A DNA stretch of 64,000 nt from Cutibacterium modestum (lineage in GTDB: Bacteria > Actinomycetota > Actinomycetes > Propionibacteriales > Propionibacteriaceae). Made by a program: the position numbers and the translations under genes. Every line of letters begins with the position of its first letter. Within the stretch, counting starts at the first letter, position 1. The stretch is taken from NCBI RefSeq assembly GCF_008326345.1, contig NZ_BJEN01000002.1, positions 647,609 to 711,608 on the forward strand, read 5' to 3'. The notes under the pieces were generated by a model. The model was given only the letters and a program-made list of their open reading frames with translations, was not told the origin of the DNA and did not search any database. Below, in pieces: positions 16,532 to 26,568 of the stretch.

Positions 16532-19500
16532 CAGAACGTCACCTCCTGGCCACGACGCCGGATGAGCGTCACTTCGTCCCGTTGATTACCGGTGGGGCCG
16601 TAGTAGTTGAAGGCGTAACTGAGCTGGGCGTACCCGCCGATAAAGTGGCTAGGTTTCAGCATGATCCGGGTGAGGGAGTTGTGGGTGCCGCCACGTTTGC
16701 CTGAGCGTTCGGTCAGTGGAGTGTTCACAGTGCGTTCCTGCCCGTGGTACATGAACACTGTTCCCTCCGGGATCCGGTGGCTGACAATGGCGCGGGCGTC
16801 GACCGTGCCGTTGCGGTTGTAAGCCTCCACCCAGTCGTTGTCGGTGACCCCAATCTTCGCGGCATCGACAGGAGACATCCAGATCGTCTGGCCTCCGCGG
16901 GCCAGGGTGAGCATGTGCAGGTTGTCGTAGTACTGCGAGTGGATACCCCATTTGTTGTGTGGGGTCATGTACCGCACCGACACCACCGCCGTGCCATTGG
17001 CATCAGTACCCGTGTATCCGGCAGCTGGCTCGTCGTAGATGTGTGCGACATCAAGTGGGGGTCGGAAGATCGGAAGACTCTCACCCATATCACGCATCCA
17101 GTCGTGGTCCAGGTAGTAATGCATTCGTCCGGTGAGGGTGTGCCACGGCTTGTGTCGTTCCACATTGATGACGAAGGCCGAGTAGCGACGTCCTCCGTGC
17201 TCCGAACCCGACCACTCGGGTGAGGTGATGACGGGCTGGGGCTGGATGACTGTGTCGGTAAACGTCACCCTGCGGTCCTGTGACCCCGTGGACAGGTCGG
17301 TTAGTTTCGTGCCCGTACGGGTTTCCAATTGCTCGAAACCGGCAGTGGCCAGACGACCGTTGGTGGTTCCGGAGGTGGCCAGAATCGTGTTGCAGACCTT
17401 GATCGCGGTGTCGAGGAGCGGGCGTCCCGCACCGGGGCCGGAGGTGGCGACGCCGTGGCGTCGTGCCAAGTCGGCGACTTCCTGATCGGGATGGAATGGC
17501 ACCCCCTTGGTCACCATCCCGAGATTCTCGGTGAGTGGCCCGAGGGTGTCAAACTTCGCACCGATCCGGGTGTAATCACGCTCCACGGTGACGAGCTTGG
17601 GCATCGTCACTCCGGGGATCCAGGTTTCCTGCTCCCGGCTGACGGAACCGGCGGGCGTCGTCATCTCGTCGAGGGTGTCGTGCATCAACGGTGCAGCGAC
17701 GATATCGGTGCGGGTCCCCAGATGTGTTGCCGCCATCTGGGAGACGAGGTGTGCCAGGGTCTGGAACACCTCGAAGTCAGTACGTGCCTCCCACGGTGGA
17801 TCCACCGCTGGGTTGAAGGAATGAACGTAGGGATGCATGTCGGTGCTTGACAGGTCATGCTTCTCATACCACGTAGCGGCCGGCAGGACGATGTCGGAAT
17901 GCAGCGTAGTGGACGTGTTGCGGAAGTCCGCGGTCCACATGAGGTCGAGTTTGCCCGGTGGGGTGTCGTCGCGCCAACGGATGTCGGCAGGACGCTTATC
18001 CTCGGGTAGCTCGGTGGCGTTGACGTCGTTTTCGCAGCCAAGCATGTGCTTCATGAAGAACTCGGTGCCCTTGGCGCTGGAGCCCAGTAGGTTGGTGCGC
18101 CAGTTGGCCAGCAGGCGTGGATGGTTCTGAGCGGCATCGGGATCCTCACAGGCGAAGCCCAAGGAACCGTCGGTCAGTTTCTGAGCGATGTAACCGGCTG
18201 GCTCCATCCCGGCAGCGGCGGCCTCGTCGGCGAGATCCAGCGGATTGCGGGTGAAGGTTGGGTAGCTCGGTGTCCATCCGCGGCGTGCCGAGTCCACCAA
18301 GCAGTCCGCAGTGGTTCGGCCGGCAAAGGAGTTGCTGCCTAGGGGAGAGGCCACGCTCTCGGCGCGGGCACCGTCATAGCGCCACTGGTCGGTGGTGAGG
18401 TAGTACCAGGCAGTGGAGATCATTTGACGTGCCGGACGTGCCCAGTCCAGCGCAAACGAGTAGTTGGCCCAGCCAGTGAATGGTCGCACCTTCTCCTGAC
18501 CGACGTAGTGGGCCCACCCGCCACCGTTGACGCCCTGGGTGGCACACATGTTCGTCAACGCGAGGAATGTCCGGTAGATCTCATCGGCATGGTAGAAGTG
18601 GTTGACTCCTGCTCCCATAACGATCATGGACCGTCCACCGGTTTCCAGCGAGTTCAGCGCGAACTCCCGGCCGATGCGTTCGGCCGCGGTCGCTGGCACG
18701 CCGGTGAGTTCGGCCTGCCAGGCGGGGGTTCCCGGCACCGTGGGATCGTCGTAACCGCTGGGCCATTGACCGGGCAGCCCCTCACGGCTGACGGCGTATT
18801 GGGCGAGCAGGAGGTCGTAGACGGTGGTGACGAGCCTGGCACCGATGCGACGGGCTGGTACTCCGCGGTGCACGATGCCGGCACCTAGGCTTGTCTGGTC
18901 CGGGCTGGAGGGCAGGTCGAAGCGGGGCAGGGCAATCTCTACGGCTTCCCAGGAATCGGTGTCCATCATGCTCATGACGGGGTCGACGCCATCGAGATTG
19001 AGATTCCAGTGCCCGGCCCCCGACTCGGAGAACCGATCGGCCAAGGTTCCACCGGGATCCTTGAGTGACCCGTCAGCCTCTATCACTAGCGGACGGAACT
19101 CGGGGTGATCTGGACGCGTCTCAACATCGACCTTGTCGGCGGTGAGAAACTTTCCGGGTACATATGCCGCGCCGTCGGCCTGTGGGCCGTCGAAACGGTC
19201 TAGTTCGACGAGGAAGGCAGAGTCGGTGTACCGACGCATGTAGTCAAGGAACATTGGTTCGCGACGCTTGACATGAAATTCCGAGAGGACGACATGGCCC
19301 ATGGCCATGGCAAGAGCTCCGTCGGTTCCCGAGGCGACGCGCAGCCACTCGTCGGCGAACTTCGTGTTGTCGGCATAGTCCGGACTCACGACGATGACCT
19401 TCTGGCCGTGATAGCGCGCCTCGGTCATGAAGTGCGCGTCTGGGGTGCGTGTCACGGGAACGTTAGATCCCCACATGATGAGGTATTGGGAGTTGAACCA

Positions 19501-20268
19501 GTCGCCAGCCTCGGGCACGTCGGTTTGGTCGCCGAAGACCTGGGGACTGGCCGGGGGGAGGTCGGCATACCAGTCGTAAAAGCTCAACATGGTGCCACCA
19601 AGAAGTTCTGTGAACCGGGATCCGGCTCCGTAGGACACCATGGACATAGCCGGGATGACCGAGAACCCGGCAATGCGATCGGGTCCGTAGGCTTTGATGG
19701 TATGTACATAGGCCGCCGCGATGATCTGCGTGGCCTCCTCCCACGACACACGCACCATACCGCCATGCCCGCGAGCGCTTTTGTAAGCGCGGGAGAGCTG
19801 TGAGTCATCGACAATGGCTGCCCAGGCATCGACCGGGTCGCCGAGTTCAGCGAGCTTGTCTCGCCAAGCGTCCAGTAGGATCGAGCGTACGTAAGGGTGG
19901 CGTATCCGTGTGGGAGAGTATTCATACCAGCTGAACGAGGCGCCACGCGGGCATCCGCGTGGCTCGTAGTCGGGCATATCCGGGCCGGTGGACGGATAGT
20001 CGGTTTCCTGAGACTCCCAGGTGATGATCCCATCTTTGACATAGATCTTCCACGAGCACGAGCCGGTGCAGTTCACCCCGTGGGTAGAGCGCACAACCTT
20101 GTCGTGGGCCCAACGCTTGCGGTAGAAGACGTCGGCGTCGCGTCCGCCCTTCAGGAACAGCTGGCGTGTATCGGACGACGTCGTGCCGCGGCGTAGCCAG
20201 GTTCCCATTTTGAGTAAGGCTGAGCTGCTGGGGGGCTCGAGGTCAGATGCTTCGCCGTACGCCGTCAT
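16531..20268 (-). CDS. narG: Nitrate reductase alpha subunit NarG
   Basis: The catalytic subunit reducing nitrate to nitrite on the cytoplasmic side with a bis-MGD molybdenum cofactor, 1245 residues. The N-terminal FS0 cluster motif HGVNCTGSCSW (His plus Cys) is intact. The Moco-binding core is recognisable by NSQYLIMWGSNVPVTRTPDA, and the C terminus by NKWGIHSQYYDN and WVEAYNRNG. The frame is unbroken. A strong ribosome binding site (GAAGGAGG) precedes the ATG. It heads narGHJI, 59 bases after narK. Confidence 0.98.
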   Translation of the reverse strand: MTAYGEASDLEPPSSSALLKMGTWLRRGTTSSDTRQLFLKGGRDADVFYRKRWAHDKVVRSTHGVNCTGSCSWKIYVKDGIITWESQETDYPSTGPDMPDYEPRGCPRGASFSWYEYSPTRIRHPYVRSILLDAWRDKLAELGDPVDAWAAIVDDSQLSRAYKSARGHGGMVRVSWEEATQIIAAAYVHTIKAYGPDRIAGFSVIPAMSMVSYGAGSRFTELLGGTMLSFYDWYADLPPASPQVFGDQTDVPEAGDWFNSQYLIMWGSNVPVTRTPDAHFMTEARYHGQKVIVVSPDYADNTKFADEWLRVASGTDGALAMAMGHVVLSEFHVKRREPMFLDYMRRYTDSAFLVELDRFDGPQADGAAYVPGKFLTADKVDVETRPDHPEFRPLVIEADGSLKDPGGTLADRFSESGAGHWNLNLDGVDPVMSMMDTDSWEAVEIALPRFDLPSSPDQTSLGAGIVHRGVPARRIGARLVTTVYDLLLAQYAVSREGLPGQWPSGYDDPTVPGTPAWQAELTGVPATAAERIGREFALNSLETGGRSMIVMGAGVNHFYHADEIYRTFLALTNMCATQGVNGGGWAHYVGQEKVRPFTGWANYSFALDWARPARQMISTAWYYLTTDQWRYDGARAESVASPLGSNSFAGRTTADCLVDSARRGWTPSYPTFTRNPLDLADEAAAAGMEPAGYIAQKLTDGSLGFACEDPDAAQNHPRLLANWRTNLLGSSAKGTEFFMKHMLGCENDVNATELPEDKRPADIRWRDDTPPGKLDLMWTADFRNTSTTLHSDIVLPAATWYEKHDLSSTDMHPYVHSFNPAVDPPWEARTDFEVFQTLAHLVSQMAATHLGTRTDIVAAPLMHDTLDEMTTPAGSVSREQETWIPGVTMPKLVTVERDYTRIGAKFDTLGPLTENLGMVTKGVPFHPDQEVADLARRHGVATSGPGAGRPLLDTAIKVCNTILATSGTTNGRLATAGFEQLETRTGTKLTDLSTGSQDRRVTFTDTVIQPQPVITSPEWSGSEHGGRRYSAFVINVERHKPWHTLTGRMHYYLDHDWMRDMGESLPIFRPPLDVAHIYDEPAAGYTGTDANGTAVVSVRYMTPHNKWGIHSQYYDNLHMLTLARGGQTIWMSPVDAAKIGVTDNDWVEAYNRNGTVDARAIVSHRIPEGTVFMYHGQERTVNTPLTERSGKRGGTHNSLTRIMLKPSHFIGGYAQLSYAFNYYGPTGNQRDEVTLIRRRGQEVTF

Positions 20269-20327
20269 CGGGGGCCTCCTTCGTAAAAACGAACCGAGTT
20301 AAGTGTGTTGGAACTGGGGCCCACTGG

Positions 20328-21644
20328 TCAGCCTGGGTATGGGGCACCAGGGCGGGCGTAACGGATCCAGCAGATGATCGAGCACAGGATGCAGAAGGCG
20401 GTGCAGATCCAGAACCAGGCAGCGGCCGTCATCGACGATAGGGCGACGCCGACGACGAACGGGCCGAAGCAGCCGATGGCGGCGGTGAACCCGATGGCTC
20501 CACCAGCTTGCCTGGCAGGCATGATCATGGGCATTTGCTTGAAGGTCCCGGCGTTACCGATGCCGGAGAAGAAGAACATGGTGAGCATTCCCCACAGGAA
20601 GTAGGCAAACTGGTCCGGATTGGTGGGATTGAGGAAGAAAGCGCAGAATCCGAGCGTCAGCGCCATCCCGATGCCCGAGACAAAGGTCCAGATCGACCCA
20701 CCAAAGCGGTCGCATAGCGGCCCCCAGATAACACGCACTAACGAACCGATGAGAGGGCCAAGAAAGGCATAGGAGGCGCCGGCGGGCAAATCAGAGAATC
20801 CCTGAGCCAAGCTGCTCGAACTGCCATAAGTATTGTTGATAAGCAATCCGAACTGGGCGCTGAAACCGCTGAACAGGCCGAAGGTCATGACGTACATGAG
20901 TGTCATGATCCAAGTGTCGGGGTTGGCGAAGATGTCGATCTGCTGACGGAAGTTTGCCTTCACTGGAACGTCTTTGAGCATGGTGAAGGCCAAGATCGTG
21001 GCTAGGATGGTCCACGGTACGAAGACTATGGCGATGTTGTGCACCCACAGAGGGCTCCCGGCTGTGCGCTGCGGGGCTACCCATGTGAGGCCGAGGAGTC
21101 CGAAGCTCATGAGCCACGGGCCGAGCAACTGGACGATGGACATCCCCAGGTTGCCGATGCCAGCCTGTAGTCCCAAAGCGGTGCCCTGTTTGCGTTTAGG
21201 GAAGAAGTAGCCCGTCGACGGCATGTAACCGGAGAAAGAGCCGCCTCCAATGCCGCATAAGAAGGCGAGCAGGAGAAGGGTTCCATACCCGGTCGACGTG
21301 TTCTGGACGGCGAAGAACCAGCCCAGCATGGGGATGAGGTAGAGCAGGGAGCTGTATCCCACGAGCCTGCGAGTGCCGGTCACCGGCGGCAGGAACATGT
21401 AGACCAGCCGGATGAGGCCTCCCGAGAGCCCTGGCATGGCGGTGAGCCAGTACAGCTGCGACTTTGTCAGCTGGAATCCGATGGCGTTGAGTTTGGGTGC
21501 GATCGCGCTCACCAAGAACCAGACGCAAAACGCGATGATCATAGAGAACGTCGAAATGGTCAAGGTCCGCCATGCGATACGGGAATCCCAGTTTTCCTCG
21601 GGGTCCCAGTTCTCGATGAGATGGCGGGAGGGGCTTGTGCTCAC
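20328..21644 (-). CDS. narK: Nitrate/nitrite MFS transporter NarK
   Basis: A 438-residue, 12-helix major facilitator for nitrate uptake and nitrite export. The nitrate signature in helix 5 is seen as GSFSGYMPSTGYFFPKRKQG followed by TALGLQAGIGNLG. A second nitrate signature, GAIGFTAAIGCFGPFVVG, lies in the C-terminal half. The N terminus ENWDPEENWDSRIAWRTL is typical of actinobacterial NarK. It is the first gene of the nar operon. Confidence 0.96.
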   Translation of the reverse strand: MSTSPSRHLIENWDPEENWDSRIAWRTLTISTFSMIIAFCVWFLVSAIAPKLNAIGFQLTKSQLYWLTAMPGLSGGLIRLVYMFLPPVTGTRRLVGYSSLLYLIPMLGWFFAVQNTSTGYGTLLLLAFLCGIGGGSFSGYMPSTGYFFPKRKQGTALGLQAGIGNLGMSIVQLLGPWLMSFGLLGLTWVAPQRTAGSPLWVHNIAIVFVPWTILATILAFTMLKDVPVKANFRQQIDIFANPDTWIMTLMYVMTFGLFSGFSAQFGLLINNTYGSSSSLAQGFSDLPAGASYAFLGPLIGSLVRVIWGPLCDRFGGSIWTFVSGIGMALTLGFCAFFLNPTNPDQFAYFLWGMLTMFFFSGIGNAGTFKQMPMIMPARQAGGAIGFTAAIGCFGPFVVGVALSSMTAAAWFWICTAFCILCSIICWIRYARPGAPYPG

Positions 21645-22030
21645 GGTGCCTCCGCGTGGGATCGGTTAATTAGCACGGAGATTACCAGAGAAAATCGGTG
21701 TTGGGATACTATCGGGCACTTCGTCCCAACGTCGACATGGCCCAGGTTGCACTAGCGAGCTGGGTGGGGAGCGGGCGACCGGGTCGTGGAACCAACAAAA
21801 GTTTTCCGCCTCGATGACGCCACCTCCACGGGGAGACTCGCCCAGTGAAACCAGGTGCCGTTGAGCGACGAGGTGTTGGCCTCATGGGCCTCATGTGCAG
21901 CTGGTCCCTCTCGTCATTCGCCAGGGACCGTGACCTGTCAAGATCAAGATTCTTCATCTTCTAATGCCTTTCACGACATGGCAAGTCCTAGTTCTGAGGT
22001 TGCCTGCCCGTGGCGAGGCATGATCATGAC
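21645..22030. promoter_or_regulatory. Upstream region of narK, divergent to mobA
   Basis: No convincing gene in 386 bases. An 82-residue minus ORF (21709-21957) is arginine/proline rich and reads like noise. The part just upstream of narK (21660-21720) is AT-rich and includes GGTTAATTAGC, a likely core promoter area for the nar operon. I could not identify an FNR-type or NarL-type site by eye. Confidence 0.4.
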
Positions 22031-22651
22031 ATGACCGATCATCGTCTGGATGCCGTCATCCTCGCTGGAGGACGTGCCCGCCGACTGGGCGGGGTATCGA
22101 AGGCTGATTTGCGTGTAGGGGGGCGTCGTCTACTGGATGTCGTGATGGATGCAGTAGATCGGGTCCGTGAGGGGGCGGAAGGCTGTGACGTTATCGTTGC
22201 CCGTGAATCGGTCGGGTTGCCTCGACGTGTATTGCGCACCATGGAGGAACCGCCCGGCTCTGGGCCGCTGGCCGGGATCGACGCAGGATTGCAGGTTCTG
22301 CCTCCCGCTCGGCCGGGCGACTTGGTGCTCGTCTGCGCAGTGGATTCCCCAGGGATTGGGAAGTGTATTCCGCAACTGTGCCGTGCCTTGGATGACAACT
22401 CGGTGAGTCACCTCGCTGGGGCGGTGGCCTTCGGAGGAACCCCGCAACCTCGTCGTCAACTCCTGCAGGGGGTGTATCGACGAGTGTCTTTGGAGGCAAC
22501 CATTGTTGCTTCCGGCATGGTCATCAACCGCTCGGTGCACAGCGTGCTGGGAAAGTTGGATTTACTCGATGTGCCGGTGGGCCCAGAAGTCTGTCGTGAC
22601 CTCGACACCCCGGATGACCTGGAATGGTGGCGGCACCATGCCGCCGATTGA
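22031..22651 (+). CDS. Molybdenum cofactor guanylyltransferase, MobA-type
   Basis: Attaches GMP to Moco to make the guanine dinucleotide cofactor used by NarG and DmsA. The N-terminal nucleotide-binding loop LAGGRARRLGGVSKADLRVG matches LAGG-x-x-x-R-x-GG-x-x-K. The PPGSGPLAGIDAGL and CAVDSPGIGK segments follow the MobA pattern, with the metal-binding aspartate in AVDSP. The C-terminal DLDTPDDL is the family's closing motif. I chose the ATG at 22031; an in-frame GTG at 22010 is possible. It leads the mobA-mogA-DUF6457 set. Confidence 0.88.
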   Translation: MTDHRLDAVILAGGRARRLGGVSKADLRVGGRRLLDVVMDAVDRVREGAEGCDVIVARESVGLPRRVLRTMEEPPGSGPLAGIDAGLQVLPPARPGDLVLVCAVDSPGIGKCIPQLCRALDDNSVSHLAGAVAFGGTPQPRRQLLQGVYRRVSLEATIVASGMVINRSVHSVLGKLDLLDVPVGPEVCRDLDTPDDLEWWRHHAAD

Positions 22652-23003
22652 CCCTCCGATTGGCGTGTTCTCGGAAGCCTTACTCGTCTGTTGTCCCGCC
22701 CCGGGTCATTCACGTTGCTCGAGGTATGCAAGACGCTTTCTCCCGGAGAAACAGATGTTGGGCGCTTCTCGTCGCGGAAGGGCCGCGCTCGGCCAGAAGC
22801 TGGGCATTGACGTAACTCCCAGGTGATGAAGAAGCTCCTGTTGGCTTCGCTCATGCTTGGCTTGCCGGCAGGCCTGCTGGCGATGACAGAATCTCTCCCC
22901 GCGCAACGTCCAGGTTATGCTCTCCAGCGAGGATGCGCTTCACCCAGTCGACTGGGGGTTGGTCAACGGTACTGCTGGTGAGGCCCCCGATAGCATTTCC
23001 CGC
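22652..23003. other. Spacer between mobA and mogA with a possible short ORF
   Basis: A 352-base gap in an otherwise tight gene set. From about 22825 a 50-codon ORF starts MKKLLLASLMLGLPAGLLA, which resembles a signal peptide, and soon degenerates. Just before it, an open frame ends LGQKLGIDVTPR. These could be the remains of a small membrane protein gene. Evidence is weak. Confidence 0.25.
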
Positions 23004-23504
23004 GTGGAAGAGATCAAGGCCCGTGTTATCACCGTTTCGGACCGTTGTGCCTCGGGAGCGGCGACGGATCGGTCTGGCCCTTTGGCCCTTTCGTTGCTCG
23101 CTGGCTTGGGTTACAGCTGGCTTCGCCCCGGACCGGTAGTTGTCGTGCCCGACGGCATCGACTCGGTGCGTGGTGCCCTGAGGGACGCGCTGAGGCATGG
23201 ATACCGTCTTGTCGTCACCACTGGCGGAACGGGGGTATCGCCGCGTGACCTCACCCCGGAAGCTACTGAGCCAATGCTGGTTGCCCGTCTGGATGGGTTG
23301 GCGGAGCAGATCCGAGCCAATGGCGGTCATGCTTCCGCCGTAGCAGGGCTTTCGCGCGGGCTGGTGGGAGTCACTTCGCGTGACTGTCAGGGGGCGCTCA
23401 TCGTCAATGCCCCGGGATCCACCGGAGGGGTGCGCGATACCTTCGCCGTGATCGGTCCGGTGCTCGAGCACATCTTTAGCCAGCTTGCAGGTGGGGGACA
23501 TTGA
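23004..23504 (+). CDS. mogA: Molybdopterin adenylyltransferase, MogA/MoaB family
   Basis: Adenylates molybdopterin before MoeA inserts molybdenum. Signatures seen are the start VEEIKARVITVSDRCASGAA, the TTGGTGVSPRDLTPEA motif that contacts the pterin, and the C-terminal NAPGSTGGVRD. The GTG at 23004 gives the usual ~166 residues. The longer frame upstream has no family similarity, so I excluded it. Confidence 0.9.
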   Translation: MEEIKARVITVSDRCASGAATDRSGPLALSLLAGLGYSWLRPGPVVVVPDGIDSVRGALRDALRHGYRLVVTTGGTGVSPRDLTPEATEPMLVARLDGLAEQIRANGGHASAVAGLSRGLVGVTSRDCQGALIVNAPGSTGGVRDTFAVIGPVLEHIFSQLAGGGH

Positions 23505-23669
23505 CGCCCACCACACGCGGGACGGTGCGTCACATCTCGCAAGTCTGCGGAGTACGCTCTAACACACCTGCGCCCCGTCCTCGGGGTTGCTGTTGGGTCA
23601 TAGGGTGTCCCTAGGACGAGAATAGGTGAACTACTACGTGTGATGCCCATGAGATGTCAGGAGGAAATC

Positions 23670-23945
23670 GTGCCGCATCATGACGACAACCCGGAGAAAA
23701 TGGCCCAGATGCGCGAATGGTTGAAGACCGCGGCCGACGAGTTGAGTGTGGACCCAGCCGTTTTAACAGATGCCGAGCAGCCCCTGCTCGATATGGTCTC
23801 GGCCATCTCTCACGGGCCGTCACGCCCGGGGGCGCCGCTTACAGCCTTCCTCGTTGGTCTTGCCACTGCACAAGGTGGCAATACGACGGAGCTGGCGACG
23901 AAACTGACGCGGATTGCCGGCCAGCGAGGTTCGGCACAAAGCTAA
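23670..23945 (+). CDS. DUF6457 small protein linked to Moco genes
   Basis: A 91-residue helical protein (MAQMREWLKTAADELSV, EQPLLDMVSAISHG, AFLVGLATAQGG). It resembles DUF6457, small proteins found next to or fused with MobA in actinobacteria. The GTG at 23670 is preceded by a clear AGGAGGA site, so the longer ATG frame is not the start. Position after mobA and mogA supports a Moco role; the molecular function is unknown to me. Confidence 0.75.
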   Translation: MPHHDDNPEKMAQMREWLKTAADELSVDPAVLTDAEQPLLDMVSAISHGPSRPGAPLTAFLVGLATAQGGNTTELATKLTRIAGQRGSAQS

Positions 23946-24006
23946 AGCCGTGCGAGAGGCGGTGGGATCGAGGCACCGGGCCGTGCGGGCGTTTCTCACC
24001 GCCCTG

Positions 24007-24776
24007 TCAGTGAGATGAGGTCATGTGGACAAGCTCAGCAAGTCCGTCCACGGTGCGCAGTCGTAATGTCCGTGTCGGACACGCCTGAACGCACACACCG
24101 CACGCCACGCATCCCCGAGCCTACGATCGGGAACAGAGGTCTGATGCTACTGCCTGCTTCGTCAGTATCACCCTGCTGATCCATGCCTCCATGTGGCTCG
24201 CTGAGGGCACAACAGCATTACCTAGTCTCCTTTCGCCGGCCTGTGGCCGCATCTGTGGGGCACATTTGGGTCGGGAAGACGGCCGGCGACTTAATATGCG
24301 CGATGTGCGCGGCGCCTGGGTGGTGCGAGCTGCGTGGTCATCAGACAGATCCGGCGTCTCGTTGCTTACGGCACGCAGTTGATCTACCGCCTCTAGGCCA
24401 AGTGCCTCGCGGCGTGGCAGCGCAATTCGTCCCAAGATCAGCGAGACTCCGGCGCGGCGAGGCCATCGCGGCTGGATCTGGGAGCGTGTGACCGTCCGCA
24501 CGTATCCCGGTAGAAGTCGCGACCACTCCTTGATGCGGTCAGCCACGCCCCGTGGATTATCCTTACAGAGGGTGACGGGGATCACGCTCACCCCATGGCC
24601 AATATCTGAGCCACGAGATCCACCGGGTATTCAGGCAGGCAGCCAGTGATGCGCACCCCGACCATGAATCGGTGTACCCGCAGTTCCGGCTCATGACCGC
24701 AACCGAAGACCGTTGCACGAGGAAGATCGTGGCCACGTTGCCATCTCAGCAGTGGTTTCAGGTCGTCGCCGGTCAT
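24007..24776 (-). pseudogene. 4Fe-4S protein gene of the dms operon, frameshifted
   Basis: The first ORF (24776-24588) overlaps the dmsC stop as ATGA and carries VFGCGHEPELRVHRF. It stops and is followed at once by a second frame (from 24591) with IPVTLCKDNPRG and GVSLILGRIALPRREALGLE, and a third frame ends with the ferredoxin-type motif CVACGVCVQACPT to the stop at 24007. In order these read as one Fe-S binding protein of ~250 residues. At least one frameshift lies between about 24330 and 24110; the split near 24590 could be either a second shift or two genes with a GTGA overlap. Function in the DMSO reductase locus is unknown to me. Confidence 0.65.
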
Positions 24777-25782
24777 ATCCCGATTCGTGCCAGACTCGCG
24801 TAATGCAGTGCCCTTCCGACGAGTTCACTAGTGAAAGCGATCACCAGGACAGCGACGAGTAACCGACCCAATCCGTTGGGGTGTTCGCGCGGGGTACGTA
24901 GTGCACCGTGGTAGACGACGAGTCCCAGCATGAGTACGACAACACCCAGCAGCATGAGCCGGATGGTGTAGCTTGCGCCGGAATATAGGCCGCCAGCTTG
25001 ATGGGCTGCAGGCCCGCCTGATGCGAGGCTGGAGGTATAGATCGGGTAACCCACCATGAGGGCCGCTGTGGCTATTGCAGCGACGATGGAGCACCACTTG
25101 GTCACCGCCAGCGAAAGAGCCCATCCTGGTCGTCGGTAGGGGCGTTGGTTGCGTGAATCTCGTCAGTGACGTATCGAGACCACCAACCCGTGGTCGTCGG
25201 AGGTGTCTCCTTGGCTGGGGTCCCAGTGGTTTCATGACGATGACGCACCATCGCGGTGATCATGACCGCACACGCAACTGCGAGAGTCCCCAATATGATG
25301 CTGGTAGCCGCGAAGGAGAAGGGCACCCACCAGCTGTGCCAAGCCGGGACCGTCACCAAGGAGTAGTAGATCATCGACTCACACACCACCAGGCCGATGC
25401 CCACGATTGTGGTGAGGGCCGCGAGAATTCGTTGAACAGTGAAAGAGGCTCGTCGGAACCAACTGACCAGGGCGAAGGCAAAGCCGAGCAATGCGAAGCC
25501 AGAGCCGAACATGATCTCGCGCGACAGCCAGGAAGTTTGCGGATGACGCAGGACATTGAGGGTGTGAGCTGGGTAACCCATATGGAACATAGAGACGAAG
25601 AGGCCAAAGACCATGGCCGGACCGATGGCGTAGAGCACAGGGCGGCTGGCCCGTTCTACGACGCTGTTTTCGCGTCTTTTGATGGCTGCGCCCACGTGGA
25701 CGAACCCCAGAACCACAAAGGCACCGACGCACATCTGCGTGACGATGGTGAACAGGATCATAGGTATATCGTGAGTGTGCAT
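24773..25782 (-). pseudogene. dmsC: DMSO reductase anchor subunit DmsC, split by frameshift
   Basis: DmsC anchors the reductase and oxidises menaquinol. The first frame (25782-25102, 226 residues) has six or so membrane segments and SREIMFGSGFALLGFAFALV. It stops at a TGA inside a cytosolic loop. The second frame (from 25105) supplies the final helices and the typical end FTSELVGRALHYASLARIGI (compare family GELIGR). A one-base deletion in the GGCGG near 25105 explains the split, as the total span is 3n+2. The GTGA overlap could permit translation of two pieces, but family members are single proteins. Confidence 0.8.
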
Positions 25783-25818
25783 CAGATTTCCCCGGGATTG
25801 GCGATCTCGCAGGTGCCC

Positions 25819-26530
25819 TCATCCCATGCTTTGGGCATCACGGTGTGCAGCGATGACTAAATGTGGTTTTGTCACCGAGGGGTCAGGTAGCGGTGCGATG
25901 GCATTTTCATCGCCGTACTTACTGCGCAGTTTGTCGATCGGCCCCCAGTCGAGGGCTCGCGACGGGCAAGCGGCTACGCAGGCCGGTTCTTTGCCTTCGC
26001 TACGGTAGTCATAACACAGGTCGCACTTGCTCATCCGGCTGGTATCACTGTGGTGCGCTGTACGGGCAAGCCCACTCGCAGTACCTGCATCCCACACACT
26101 TGTCCTGATCAACATAAACGGTGCCGTCATCGCGACGCGACATCGCCGTGGTGGGGCACACTTCCATGTAGATCGGGTCCTCGCAGTGGTTGCAGGAAAT
26201 CGACGTGTAGTACGTGAAAACCGATGGGCTGAAGGTGTCGCCGGAGGTCTGCCATCCTCCGCCGGCATACTCAACTACCCGCCGCCACCGCACTCCCGTA
26301 GGCAGATCGTGTTTATCGGTGCAGGCGATCTGGCAGGCCTTGCACCCGGTACACAGCGTCTGGTCGAAGAAGAAGCCGTATTTGGCCCCCTCTTGGTGTA
26401 GTGGTTCGTACTCATCCTTCGGTTCTTTCAAATTCTCTAGGCTTTTATTAGGTGATATGCGGTGCTGCTCGTTAAAGACGGTGGATGCCACGTCGTCGTC
26501 GGGTACATCCGACCAGCTCACTTTCATCAC
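25819..26530 (-). pseudogene. dmsB: DMSO reductase Fe-S subunit DmsB, frameshifted
   Basis: An electron-transfer subunit with four [4Fe-4S] clusters. The first frame has CTGCKACQIACTDKHDLPTG, CEDPIYMEVCPTTAM preceded by CNHC, and CVGCRYCEWACPYSAPQ, then hits TGA at 26045-26047. The rest is in another frame: RMSKCDLCYDYRSEGKEPAC with VAACPSRAL, to the stop at 25819. The lesion lies within about 15 bases of 26047, inside the Y-(S)-D-T-S linker. All 16 cysteines are present across the two frames, so the break is recent or an error. It sits between dmsA and dmsC with short gaps. Confidence 0.87.
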
Positions 26531-26568
26531 CTGGCGCGGATTGGCCGATTATGGGAAAGAGATGCGGG

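Noticed and set aside
21709..21957. 82-residue minus ORF upstream of narK
   Set aside because: Arg/Pro-rich, no domain, poor ribosome binding site; more likely leader or promoter sequence.
22851..23516. 221-residue minus ORF over mogA
   Set aside because: It is the shadow of mogA, whose motifs are unmistakable on the plus strand.
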